DNA of 17,230 nt from an uncultured Oscillochloris sp. (GCA_903877945.1 CAIRFY010000418.1:1-17230); one strand, 5' to 3'. Counted from the first letter of the stretch, positions 1 to 6,888 are shown. A program made the numbers and translations. Notes: generated from the letters alone by a model not told the origin.

Positions 1-8
1 ATAGCATC

Positions 9-90
9 GCATCCTCGCATCCTCGCATCCTCGCATCCTCGCATCCTCGCATCCTCGCATCCTCGCATCCTCGCATCCTCGCATCCTCGC
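9..90. repeat. Octamer tandem array (GCATCCTC)n
   Basis: Ten perfect head-to-tail copies of the 8-bp unit GCATCCTC, running in from the window edge. The array ends in a segment (about 83-108) that resembles, with three mismatches in 28 bases, the reverse complement of one arm of the MITE at 132-263, including the shared ACTGTAAAGCTGAA. This suggests the array is the expanded core of a partial copy of that family. Eight is not a multiple of three, and no gene crosses it. From 109 to 131 I see nothing else. Confidence 0.9.
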
Positions 91-131
91 CAAACTGTAA
101 AGCTGAAACCTGGCACCTAAAACCTTGTCTA

Positions 132-263
132 AGGCATGTTTCAAAATGGGCACATTCAGCTTTACAGTCTTGCGATGATGCGCCGAGGCGATGAGGCGAT
201 ACGGAGCGCCTCACCGCGTCATCGTTTCGTCGCTGAATTGTCAATCTGGATTGAAACATGCCT
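132..263. mobile_element. MITE-like palindromic element, family A, copy 1
   Basis: A 132-bp non-coding element bounded by a perfect 13-bp terminal inverted repeat (AGGCATGTTTCAA and its complement). The inner arms are also imperfectly complementary, and the centre carries GAGGCG/CGCCTC around ATACGGAG, so a single strand could fold into one long hairpin. A copy at 3225-3468 has the same 132-bp length once a later insertion is removed, and an inverted copy begins at 17139. No transposase of its own and no clear target duplication are visible. The right end contains an ATG (258) that is in frame with the next gene but is not its likely start. Confidence 0.85.
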
Positions 264-299
264 AACATCACGATAAAACGAGGGTTGGAGGCGAGTGCT

Positions 300-2348
300 A
301 TGTCATCTCCCTACGATCTGATCGAGCGGGCGCTGGCAATTCACGGCGATGCGCTCTTTCGGCTGGCCCTGCTGCTCGCTGGTGATGACCAGGGGGCCGA
401 GGCTCTGCTGCGCGCCTGTGTGCGTGATCTGATCGACGTCCCGCCGCCAGTCCCGCCCGATGAGATGGATCTGGTCGCCCGCCTGTCCGCTGTCGCGGCG
501 CGGGTATCCAGGCCGCGCCATGCGCCGCGCCTCCCCGCTGCTACGCCGCTGCTCTACGGCAGCCTCTTTCGCCTGACATCTGCCCAGCGCCTGGCCCTCG
601 GTCTGCATCTGTTCATGGGCTACGATGTCGCCCGTGTGGCTCGTGTCAGCGCCACCGAGTTGCCCGCTGCCCGCGCCGAGTTGCTCGCCGCTATGCGTGC
701 CATCGCTCCGGCTACTAACGTCACCCTCACCGACCAGATCAGCGATGACGCATGTCTCGCCGTGCGCGATGTCCTGGCCGATCCCGCTGGTCGCCTGCGC
801 CATACCCCGGCCACCCGTGGCCATCTGGCCAACTGCGCCCATTGCCGAGCCTTCGACCAGGCGTGGGGCGAGCTGAGCCAGGCCGTTGAACTGGCCCTGC
901 GCACCGCCCTGCGCGACCGCAACCTGCCCGCGTCGCTGGAGGCCCGCTTGCTCGCCACGTCCCGCCCGGCCCGTCATTTTCGCCCCCAACTGCGCGTGCT
1001 GCTGCCGCCCCTAGCCGTTCTGCTGCTCATCGCCGTCTTAGTGCTGCCCGGCGTCACCCAGCCCGGCGTCACCGTGGTGAACCATGAGACCGCCACGCCG
1101 CAAAATCCCCAGGCTCTGATCGCCCGCGCCTTGGCTCTCCACCTGCGCCCGCCCGAGGACGGTGGCCCGATCTGGCACGCCCGCTACCAGACCTTCTGGT
1201 ATTTTGACAATAATACGCTGGCCCCGCTGCACGCCGACATCTGGCTTGATCGTACAAACCCCGCCCGCCACCGCCTCCAGATCACCCACGCCGATGGTGG
1301 CGCGCCCTACGAACTTCAGCTTGGCAATGGCAGCGACCGACTTTCCTACGCCCTTAATCCGCTGTATGTGCCGGTACTCTACGGCAGTTTGTCTGTACCA
1401 GACTCCCACAATCAGCCCGCCCTGATCAGCGTGGTCGCCGACGCCCCCGCGCAGTCACGCGCTTTGACCGAGCGCAGCACCTACGGCATCTGGAATATCC
1501 CGCTCTTCTATCTTCACCAGGCCCAGGCCGCCCCCGATCTGCACGTCCTCGGTCGTCAGCGCGACGGCGAGCGCAGCGTACAGATCCTCAGCTTCTCTGG
1601 TATCAGCCCGATGGGCCTTCCCACCGACGCGCCCGGCGCTGCGACTGCGCGGGTTACTGTGCTGCTGGCCCTCGACCTTGCCGACGGTCGTCTACGCAGG
1701 GCCAGCGAGCTTGCTGGCCCTGGTGGCAGCACCCAGACCAGCCAGATCACATGGAAACTGCTCGACGAGCAGCGCTTTGACAGCAGCGCCGCCGCCGGTT
1801 CGCCCTTCGAGATTACCCAGGCGTGGAACGGCCAGGGCCAGTTCCCTGAGAAACCTACGCCCGGTATCGCCGATGTCGCCATGCCGCTCATTCCCGTGAG
1901 CAGCCTTGGCAGCAACATAGCCAAATTCCCACGTAGGCAACGAGCCTCGGCCTGGGTATCGGCCACACCGCCCGTCGGGATTGATCGCGCCCTGCTGATC
2001 TGGCCGCCGTCAGAAGCTCAAAACGGATTTCCACCTCAGGCGCTCATCTACCTTGGCCCCGACCGCCGCCTCATCCTTCAGTTCAACACCACCGCCCAGA
2101 TGGTGGACGCTGAGCAGATGAACATTGGTGCGTGGAGCGTCCAGCTTAAGCCGGGCCACTCCAGAAGCTACCGGGCCGTGCTGTTTATTCAAAATCAAGG
2201 CGAAACGATCCCTCGCGGACGTATTCTGCTAGATGCCTACGGATTCTCACACGCCGAACTGCTGGCCGTCATCACGTCGCTGCAGCCCCTTGACGCCAAA
2301 CTGCTGGCCGCTCAAGCGCAACTCTTCGTCCGCCCAGGCGGGGAGTAA
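300..2348 (+). CDS. Sigma-factor-like / zinc-finger anti-sigma fusion membrane protein
   Basis: A 682-residue protein. Residues 1-45 resemble the start of ECF sigma region 2, and 85-135 resemble region 4 (YGSLFRLTSAQRLALGL then helix-turn-helix-like sequence). A zinc-finger anti-sigma motif follows, H175-x3-C179-x2-C182, then one membrane segment at about 231-251 and some 430 residues predicted outside the cytoplasm. The C-terminal part (LLDAYGFSHAELLAVITSL) resembles DUF4367-type sensor domains. A single chain combining a reduced sigma factor with its own anti-sigma and sensor is the inferred architecture; the sigma part looks degenerate and may no longer bind promoters. I chose ATG 300 because GGAGG (287-291) lies 8 bases upstream. 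The longer in-frame ATG at 258 lies inside the right terminal repeat of the preceding MITE. The coding region is certain; the function is inferred. Confidence 0.8.
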   Translation: MSSPYDLIERALAIHGDALFRLALLLAGDDQGAEALLRACVRDLIDVPPPVPPDEMDLVARLSAVAARVSRPRHAPRLPAATPLLYGSLFRLTSAQRLALGLHLFMGYDVARVARVSATELPAARAELLAAMRAIAPATNVTLTDQISDDACLAVRDVLADPAGRLRHTPATRGHLANCAHCRAFDQAWGELSQAVELALRTALRDRNLPASLEARLLATSRPARHFRPQLRVLLPPLAVLLLIAVLVLPGVTQPGVTVVNHETATPQNPQALIARALALHLRPPEDGGPIWHARYQTFWYFDNNTLAPLHADIWLDRTNPARHRLQITHADGGAPYELQLGNGSDRLSYALNPLYVPVLYGSLSVPDSHNQPALISVVADAPAQSRALTERSTYGIWNIPLFYLHQAQAAPDLHVLGRQRDGERSVQILSFSGISPMGLPTDAPGAATARVTVLLALDLADGRLRRASELAGPGGSTQTSQITWKLLDEQRFDSSAAAGSPFEITQAWNGQGQFPEKPTPGIADVAMPLIPVSSLGSNIAKFPRRQRASAWVSATPPVGIDRALLIWPPSEAQNGFPPQALIYLGPDRRLILQFNTTAQMVDAEQMNIGAWSVQLKPGHSRSYRAVLFIQNQGETIPRGRILLDAYGFSHAELLAVITSLQPLDAKLLAAQAQLFVRPGGE

Positions 2349-2376
2349 TAGCCTACCCTGATGGCCATGCACAACC

Positions 2377-2405
2377 TTGATCCCAAATCGGGAACGTGCT
2401 ATACT
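2377..2405 (+). promoter_or_regulatory. Sigma-70-type promoter for the higB-higA pair
   Basis: TTGATC (2377-2382), a 17-base spacer, then TATACT (2400-2405) match the -35 and -10 consensus well. Transcription would begin near 2412, about 30 bases before the HigB start. The spacer contains a small dyad (CCCAAATCGGG) that could be an autoregulatory operator, as is usual for toxin-antitoxin operons; that last point is inference. Confidence 0.6.
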
Positions 2406-2442
2406 GAGCCACGCTTTGGCGAGCTTATTGAGATTATCCGTA

Positions 2443-2736
2443 ATGCGTATCATTGCCCAAAAAGCCCTCCGTGAGTTTTGGGAGCGCCATCCTGATGCAG
2501 AACAGTCACTGAAAGCGTGGTATTACGACGCAAAGCAAGCCACCTGGGCACACCCTCAAGACATCCGTCAGATGTATGCGACCGCGAGCATTGTCGCCAA
2601 TAACCGCGTCGTTTTCAATATCCGTGGAAATAATTATCGCCTGATTGCGGCAATAAATTACGATCTCGGTATCATCTACATCCGGTTTATTGCGACTCAT
2701 CGTGAGTATGACCATATTGATGCGACGAATATTTAA
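2443..2736 (+). CDS. higB: HigB-family toxin (mRNA interferase)
   Basis: 97 residues that match the HigB_toxin family along their full length: an N-terminal MRIIAQKALREFWERHPDAE, a central NNRVVFNIRGNNYRLI and a C-terminal YIRFIATHREYDHID. Members are RelE-fold ribonucleases that cut mRNA, usually on the ribosome, until neutralised by the HigA antitoxin. The start at 2443 gives the usual family length; the extension back to TTG 2377 would run through the promoter. The antitoxin gene follows on the same strand but 111 bases away, unusually far, because a MITE lies between them. Base composition is visibly more AT-rich than the flanking genes, which suggests horizontal acquisition. Confidence 0.9.
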   Translation: MRIIAQKALREFWERHPDAEQSLKAWYYDAKQATWAHPQDIRQMYATASIVANNRVVFNIRGNNYRLIAAINYDLGIIYIRFIATHREYDHIDATNI

Positions 2737-2741
2737 TATGA

Positions 2742-2834
2742 TATAGCAATCCTCTTGGAGTCGTGAAGGGGAGTCAAGGCTTTAGCCGGCTGAAGCCTTG
2801 ACTCCATCTTCATAACCGCGATAGGACTGCTATA
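2742..2834. mobile_element. MITE-like palindrome, family B, between toxin and antitoxin
   Basis: A 93-bp element. The ends TATAGCAATCCT and AGGACTGCTATA are inverted repeats with one mismatch in 12. The interior has a perfect 13-bp stem (2770-2782 with 2793-2805) around the self-complementary AGCCGGCT. The outer TA on each side could be a TA target duplication of the IS630/Tc1 type (inference). The right end lies directly against the GGGAG ribosome-binding site of the antitoxin. The hairpin lacks a T-tract, so it is not a standard terminator, but it could attenuate or stabilise the toxin-antitoxin transcript. Confidence 0.75.
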
Positions 2835-2847
2835 GGGAGTGTAATCA

Positions 2848-3225
2848 GTGGATATTCGCCCTATTAAAAACGAGACAGATTACGCTCATGCGCTTCATCT
2901 CGCAGAGACGCTCTTTCATGCGCGGCCAGACACGCCCGAGGGAGATATGCTCGACATTCTGGTCACGCTGATCGAAGCCTATGAGGCGCAGGCGCACCCC
3001 ATTCTGCCACCTGAGCCAATTGAAGCGATTGTGTACTATATGGAGAGTCGCGATCTCACCAGGCACGATCTTGAGCCATATATTGGAAATCGCGCCCGTG
3101 TCTCGGAGATCCTCAACCGGCGTCGTCCGCTAACCCTGGATATGATCCGAAAATTGCACCGTGGATTAGGTATACCTGCCGAAATCCTTATTCAGCCCTA
3201 TTCAGCCCGTCATATCGTAGCCTAA
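2848..3225 (+). CDS. higA: HigA-family antitoxin with C-terminal helix-turn-helix
   Basis: 125 residues. The N-terminal half (1-60) is acidic and helical. Residues about 68-112 (ESRDLTRHDLEPYIGNRARV, then SEILNRRRPLTLDMIRKLHR) form an XRE-type helix-turn-helix as in HigA antitoxins that pair with HigB_toxin proteins. It should bind and inhibit HigB and repress the operon promoter. The start is GTG 2848 with GGGAG (2835-2839) 8 bases upstream; that Shine-Dalgarno lies immediately outside the MITE end. The stop codon TAA (3223-3225) shares its last base with the next MITE, so the C-terminus may have been set by that insertion. Both genes of the pair are intact. Confidence 0.88.
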   Translation: MDIRPIKNETDYAHALHLAETLFHARPDTPEGDMLDILVTLIEAYEAQAHPILPPEPIEAIVYYMESRDLTRHDLEPYIGNRARVSEILNRRRPLTLDMIRKLHRGLGIPAEILIQPYSARHIVA

Positions 3226-3468
3226 GGCGTGTTTCAAAATGGGCACATTCAGCTTGACAGTCTTGCGACGAGGCGATGAGGCGATGAGGCGATACGGAGC
3301 GCCTCACCGCGTCGGTAGTGGATCTATCTCGAATGTCACGCTGAGCGAAGCGAAGCGTCCCGGTCGGGATTCTTCGCTTCGCTCAGAATAACCACCATTC
3401 CGAATTGAGCCACTACCACCGCGTCATCGTTTCGTCGCAAGACTGTCACGCTGGTTTGAAACATGCCT
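3225..3468. mobile_element. MITE family A, copy 2, interrupted by a nested element
   Basis: Same orientation as the copy at 132-263, with ends AGGCGTGTTTCAA (one change) and TTGAAACATGCCT. It measures 244 bp; subtracting the 104-bp insert and its 8-bp duplication leaves exactly 132 bp, the length of copy 1. The arms here are even more complementary: 21 of 22 bases pair between CAGCTTGACAGTCTTGCGAC on the left and its partner on the right. Confidence 0.85.
3314..3417. mobile_element. Nested palindromic element (family C) with 8-bp target duplication
   Basis: A 104-bp insert beginning GGTAGTGG and ending CCACTACC, flanked by direct repeats ACCGCGTC at 3306-3313 and 3418-3425. The same site occurs once, uninterrupted, in copy 1 of family A. 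The interior is a hairpin: CTGAGCGAAGCGAAG pairs perfectly with CTTCGCTTCGCTCAG, capped by TCCCG-GT-CGGGA. The GAGCGAAGCGAAG-type hairpin recalls palindromes dispersed in many bacterial genomes (from memory, not checked). No coding capacity, so it must have been moved by a transposase elsewhere. Confidence 0.85.
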
Positions 3469-3504
3469 CATAGTATCAATCGTGAGTTCTGGAGATAATT
3501 AGGT

Positions 3505-4275
3505 ATGGACTTTCTCCATAAAGTGGCGATTACTACCGGCGGTGCGCAGGGCATCGGACGCTCGGTGGCCCTGGCCCTCGCTCGCGAGGGTGCCGCCGTT
3601 GTCATCGCCGACCGCGACGGCCCGGCTGGCCAGTCCCTCGCTGAAGGGATCTGCTCCTGGGGCGGTCGGGCGATGGCGATCACCGCCGATGTTTCGAGCG
3701 AGTCGGACGCCGCTCGTATTGCTACTGAAACGGTGTCGGCCTTCGGTGGTATTGATGTGCTGATCAACAACGCCGGTATCCAGGTTCCCGGTACGGTCGA
3801 GAGTACGCCCCTTGATGTCTGGAACGCCACGCTGAGCGTGAACCTCACCGGCGTCTATCTGGTAGCGCGCTTTGTGCTGCCCGAGATGCGCCGACGTGGC
3901 GGCGGGACGATTGTGAATGTCGCCTCGCTCCACGGTCTGCTCACCGAGCTGGGTTGGTCGGCCTACGCGGCCAGCAAAGGCGGTGTGATCTCGCTTAGCC
4001 GCAGCATGGCCCTCGACTACGCCGCCGAGGGCATCCGGGTCAACTGCGTTTGCCCAGGGATGATCGACACCTCGCTGCTGCGCGCCGCCGCCGTACACGA
4101 GCGCCGTGCCAACCCCGAGCAGCGCATGCACGAGTGGGCCGTTCAGCAGCCCCTCGGACGCCTTGGCACCCCCGAAGAGATTGCCGACCTGATCCTCTTC
4201 CTGGCTGGCCCGCGCTCCAGTTTTATCACTGGCGGCGTCTACACCGCAGACGGTGGTCGGTCGGCGGGGTTCTGA
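3505..4275 (+). CDS. Short-chain dehydrogenase/reductase (SDR), classical type
   Basis: 256 residues, the normal size of a classical SDR. Rossmann motif TGGAQGIG (11-18), NNAG (88-91), and catalytic residues N113, S141, Y154 and K158 (YAASK) are all present. Asp36 at the end of the second strand suggests NAD(H) rather than NADP(H). The C-terminal PLGRLGTPEEIADLILFLAG and FITGGVYTADGG segments are typical of the FabG/glucose-dehydrogenase-like branch. The enzyme should oxidise or reduce a carbonyl/alcohol substrate that cannot be told from sequence. ATG 3505 is preceded by GGAG at 3491-3494. Its upstream region is entirely occupied by the nested MITEs, so any promoter lies in or next to them. 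Confidence 0.92.
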   Translation: MDFLHKVAITTGGAQGIGRSVALALAREGAAVVIADRDGPAGQSLAEGICSWGGRAMAITADVSSESDAARIATETVSAFGGIDVLINNAGIQVPGTVESTPLDVWNATLSVNLTGVYLVARFVLPEMRRRGGGTIVNVASLHGLLTELGWSAYAASKGGVISLSRSMALDYAAEGIRVNCVCPGMIDTSLLRAAAVHERRANPEQRMHEWAVQQPLGRLGTPEEIADLILFLAGPRSSFITGGVYTADGGRSAGF

Positions 4276-4282
4276 GGTGAAA

Positions 4283-4310
4283 ATAGCCGATAGCCGATAC
4301 CCGATAGTCG
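4283..4310. repeat. Short heptamer repeat (ATAGCCG)4
   Basis: Four tandem 7-bp units, ATAGCCG, ATAGCCG, ATACCCG, ATAGTCG, in the 89-base gap between the SDR gene and the MoaD-MoaE gene. It differs in period from the octamer arrays elsewhere in the window. No further signal was recognised in this gap. Confidence 0.7.
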
Positions 4311-4364
4311 AACACAGCGGCCACTTTCATCGGGGGTTGTGCGCGAGTCGTATGGACATCTGAA

Positions 4365-5036
4365 ATGATCAGCATCCACATCCGGTTTTTCGCCGGTCAC
4401 CGCGACATCGTGGGGTGTACGGCGCTGGACATGCAGCTTGAGGAGGGCGCTTGCCTTGGTGTGGTCTGGGAGCGGCTGATCGCCGACTTCCCACGCCTCG
4501 CCGGTTACACTGATCGCCTGCTCTACGCGCTGAACCAGGAGTTCGCCGGGCTGGATAGCCCGCTTGCCGATGGCGACGAGGTGGCCTTTATTCCGCCTGT
4601 CAGCGGCGGCACCCCCGACGCACCGGCGTGTGCGCCCTTCCTGATCACGGCGGAGCCGCTTGACCCTGCCCCGCTGGTGGCCTATGTCCAGACCCCCGGC
4701 GACGGCGCGGTGGTCACGTTCGCTGGGGTCGCCCGCGATAACTTCGGCGGTCGGGCTACTGCCCACCTGAGCTACGAGGCATACGCCGAGATGGCGGGGT
4801 CTGTCCTGGTTCAGCTCGCCGAGGAGGCCCGCGCCCAGTGGCCAATCGGCAGGGTGGCCGTGCATCACCGCGTCGGTCGCCTGGAGATCGGTGAAACCGC
4901 CGTGCTGGTGGTGGTGGCCGCCCCCCACCGTCAGGCCGCCTTCGCCGCCGCCGCACATATCATGGATCGGATTAAAGAGGTCGCGCCGATCTGGAAACGT
5001 GAACATTGGGCCGATGGGGACGTGGAATGGAGGTAG
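4365..5036 (+). CDS. moaX: MoaD-MoaE fusion, molybdopterin synthase
   Basis: 223 residues. Residues 1-82 are a MoaD-type ubiquitin-fold sulphur carrier ending in PPVSGG (77-82). After a short linker, 90-223 is the MoaE catalytic subunit with VVTFAGVARDNFGGR, LSYEAYAEMA and the active-site stretch DRIKEVAPIWKRE (Lys204 and Lys211 match the conserved E. coli MoaE lysines). Together the two halves convert precursor Z (cPMP) to molybdopterin using a thiocarboxylate on the MoaD C-terminal glycine. In this fusion the Gly-Gly is internal, so cleavage after Gly82, as known for mycobacterial MoaX, would be needed to free it. The start has only a weak ribosome-binding site. The SDR gene upstream and mutM downstream are co-directional but not functionally linked. 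Confidence 0.92.
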   Translation: MISIHIRFFAGHRDIVGCTALDMQLEEGACLGVVWERLIADFPRLAGYTDRLLYALNQEFAGLDSPLADGDEVAFIPPVSGGTPDAPACAPFLITAEPLDPAPLVAYVQTPGDGAVVTFAGVARDNFGGRATAHLSYEAYAEMAGSVLVQLAEEARAQWPIGRVAVHHRVGRLEIGETAVLVVVAAPHRQAAFAAAAHIMDRIKEVAPIWKREHWADGDVEWR

Positions 5037-5084
5037 GGGCGCAGGAGTAGCCCGCGCTTTGCGCGGGCTACTCCCGCACCCCTA
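5034..5084. repeat. Long hairpin overlapping the MoaD-MoaE stop codon
   Basis: Left arm 5034-5057 and right arm 5061-5084 pair at 22 of 24 positions around a TTT loop; the inner 12 bases, AGTAGCCCGCGC with its complement, are perfect. The arm begins with the TAG stop itself. No U-tract follows, so this is more like a dispersed palindromic repeat than a canonical terminator, though it could block exonucleases or read-through into mutM. Confidence 0.75.
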
Positions 5085-5095
5085 CAGGAACCGAT

Positions 5096-5929
5096 ATGCC
5101 TGAGCTACCCGAGGTAGAGATCATCGCCCGATCCCTGGCCGCCCAGGTGGTCGGTCGGCGCATGACGGCGCTGGAGAAACTCGACTGGGAGCGCATGGTT
5201 GAGACCCCCGACCTACCCGATTTCCGCGCCCTGATCCTCGGGCGCGAGATCGTGGCCGTTGGTCGGCGGGCTAAGTGGCTGCTGGTCACGCTTGATGCCG
5301 GCTGGACCCTGGCCGTCCACCTGCGTATGTCGGGAACCCTGATCGTGCGTGGCCCCGAGGCATTGTCCGATACGCACACGCACCTCGTGCTGGCCCTCGA
5401 CGATGGCCGACGGATTTTCTTTGATGACCAGCGCAAGTTTGGGCGGGTGCGTCTGCTTGATGCCGCCGGGCTACGCCTGCTTGACGCCGCCCACGGGCCC
5501 GAACCTCTGGGCGACACATTTAGCGCCGAGCAGCTTGGCCGCATCCTGGCTGGTCGGCGCACCAAGCTGAAGCCGCTGCTGCTCAACCAGGCCATCATCG
5601 CCGGGATCGGCAACATCTACGCCAGCGAGGCTCTCTGGATTGCGCGGCTGCACCCGCAGATCCCCGCCGCCGACGCGCCGCCCGAGCAGGTGCCCGCCCT
5701 GCACGCTGCCATTCGCCAGGTGCTTGAGGAGGCAATTGCGAACCAAGGCAGTTCGCTGCGCAACTACCGCACGAGCTACGGCGAGCGCGGCCATAACCAG
5801 GATCATTTTCGTGTGTATGACCGTGCGGGTGAGCCGTGCGAGCGCTGCGGCGAGCCGATCACACGGGAGGTCATCGCCCAGCGCAGCACCTTCTATTGCC
5901 CAGGCTGCCAGCGCATGCCGGTCGGGTAA
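5096..5929 (+). CDS. mutM: Formamidopyrimidine-DNA glycosylase (Fpg/MutM)
   Basis: 277 residues, normal length. It removes oxidised purines such as 8-oxoguanine and nicks the strand by beta,delta-elimination. The catalytic N-terminus PELPEVE is exposed after Met removal (Pro2 nucleophile, Glu3), Lys60 is the conserved DNA-contact lysine (RAKWLL), LLNQAIIAGIGNIYASEAL is the helix-two-turns-helix, and the zinc finger has C248, C251, C268 and C271 with Arg263 on the tip. GSSLRNYRTSYGERG-type sequence precedes the finger, as in the family. ATG 5096 is set by AGGAA at 5086-5090 and by the invariant N-terminal motif. All key residues are present, so it should be active. Confidence 0.96.
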   Translation: MPELPEVEIIARSLAAQVVGRRMTALEKLDWERMVETPDLPDFRALILGREIVAVGRRAKWLLVTLDAGWTLAVHLRMSGTLIVRGPEALSDTHTHLVLALDDGRRIFFDDQRKFGRVRLLDAAGLRLLDAAHGPEPLGDTFSAEQLGRILAGRRTKLKPLLLNQAIIAGIGNIYASEALWIARLHPQIPAADAPPEQVPALHAAIRQVLEEAIANQGSSLRNYRTSYGERGHNQDHFRVYDRAGEPCERCGEPITREVIAQRSTFYCPGCQRMPVG

Positions 5930-6000
5930 TCCGGGCTCGTCTGAGGTGCTGACGTACATCATCCCCCACGAAGCATTCATCAACGCGAAAGGATCCCGTT

Positions 6001-6675
6001 ATGTCAGAGCAGTTGCTACTCATTGAGGATGATCTGGTACTCCAGATCGCGCTGAGTGCGATGCTGCGCCACGAAGGCTACCTGCTGCTGATGGCCCACA
6101 GCGTCGCTGATGCCCTCGACCAGCTTCAGCATGAGCACCCGATCATCGTCCTGCTTGATCTGGGGTTGCCCGATGGCAGCGGGTTCGATGTACTCCAGAT
6201 GCTCAACGAGTCGCCCGATAGCCCCATAGTGATTGTCACCACCGCCAGCGACACACTCCCGACGGCGATCAAGGCCATGCGGATGGGTGCGTTCGACTAC
6301 CTCACCAAACCGATTAACAACGACCTCCTGCGTAACTCCATTCAACGGGCCGCCGAACACCACCGGCTGCGCCAGTCGGCCCGCGAGATCGATCTGCTAC
6401 GCGCTCACGAGGAAGCCATGCGTGCCACCGCCCGCGCCGCCGCCCACCACATTAGCCAGCACCTCACCGTGATTATGGGCGAAACCCAGCTACTCCAAGA
6501 GGAACTGGGCGACCCGGAGGTGCGCGCCAGCCTGGAACGTATTCTGCGCGCTACCGGGCAGGCCGCCCAGACTTTGATGGACTTAAGGTCGGCTCGCCAC
6601 TTTGTGATCAAGGAAATCCAGACAGTCGAACCCATCCTCGATCTGAACGCCGCATCGGATCCCGATACGCTGTGA
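6001..6675 (+). CDS. Response regulator with HisKA-like tail
   Basis: 224 residues. Residues 1-120 are a complete receiver domain: acidic pair D10/D11, phospho-acceptor D53 (LLDLGLPDGSG), T80/T81 and K103 (LTKP). After a helical linker (121-146), AHHISQHLTVIMGETQLL (148-165) and the following helix resemble the H-box and second helix of a HisKA dimerisation domain, with His149 in the phospho-histidine position. There is no HATPase domain and no DNA-binding domain. It may be a phosphorelay intermediate, or a receiver that dimerises or pairs with a kinase; the partner is unknown, and the only kinase in the window is 8.6 kb away. AAAGGA (5988-5993) sits 7 bases before ATG. The stop is followed at once by an octamer array. 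Confidence 0.88.
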   Translation: MSEQLLLIEDDLVLQIALSAMLRHEGYLLLMAHSVADALDQLQHEHPIIVLLDLGLPDGSGFDVLQMLNESPDSPIVIVTTASDTLPTAIKAMRMGAFDYLTKPINNDLLRNSIQRAAEHHRLRQSAREIDLLRAHEEAMRATARAAAHHISQHLTVIMGETQLLQEELGDPEVRASLERILRATGQAAQTLMDLRSARHFVIKEIQTVEPILDLNAASDPDTL

Positions 6676-6678
6676 TCA

Positions 6679-6850
6679 CGTCCCCGCGTCCCCGCGTCCC
6701 CGCGTCCCCGCGTCCCCGTGTCCCCGTGTCCCCGCGTCCCCGCGTCCCCGCATCCCCGCGTCCCCGCGTCCCCGTGTCCCCGTGTCCCCGCGTCCCCGCA
6801 TCCCCGCGTCCCCACGTCCCCGTGTCCCCGCGTCCCCGCGTCCCCGCGTC
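6679..6850. repeat. Octamer tandem array (CGTCCCCG)n
   Basis: About 21.5 units of the 8-bp repeat CGTCCCCG with point variants (GTG, GCA or ACG in place of GCG), filling the gap between the response regulator and the next gene. Frames without stops appear in both strands only because of the repeat. Like the array at 9-90 it is followed by GTAAAGCTG (6851-6859). Copy number is likely to vary by slippage. Confidence 0.92.
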
Positions 6851-6888
6851 GTAAAGCTGTTCTGAACCATGTCGGCGAGTAAACCTTT

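Noticed and set aside
9..90. Possible CRISPR array
   Set aside because: The units are 8 bp, directly abutting and without spacers; the same applies to 6679-6850, and no cas genes are present.
251..279. Promoter using TTGAAA of the MITE end and TAAAAC 17 bases on
   Set aside because: The -10 is weak and transcription would start on the ribosome-binding site, leaving almost no leader.
258..299. Upstream start ATG 258 for the sigma-like gene, adding 14 residues
   Set aside because: The ATG is part of the MITE terminal repeat and has no ribosome-binding site, whereas ATG 300 has GGAGG at good spacing.
2377..2442. Longer HigB reading from TTG 2377
   Set aside because: It would begin inside the promoter and add 22 residues not found in the family.
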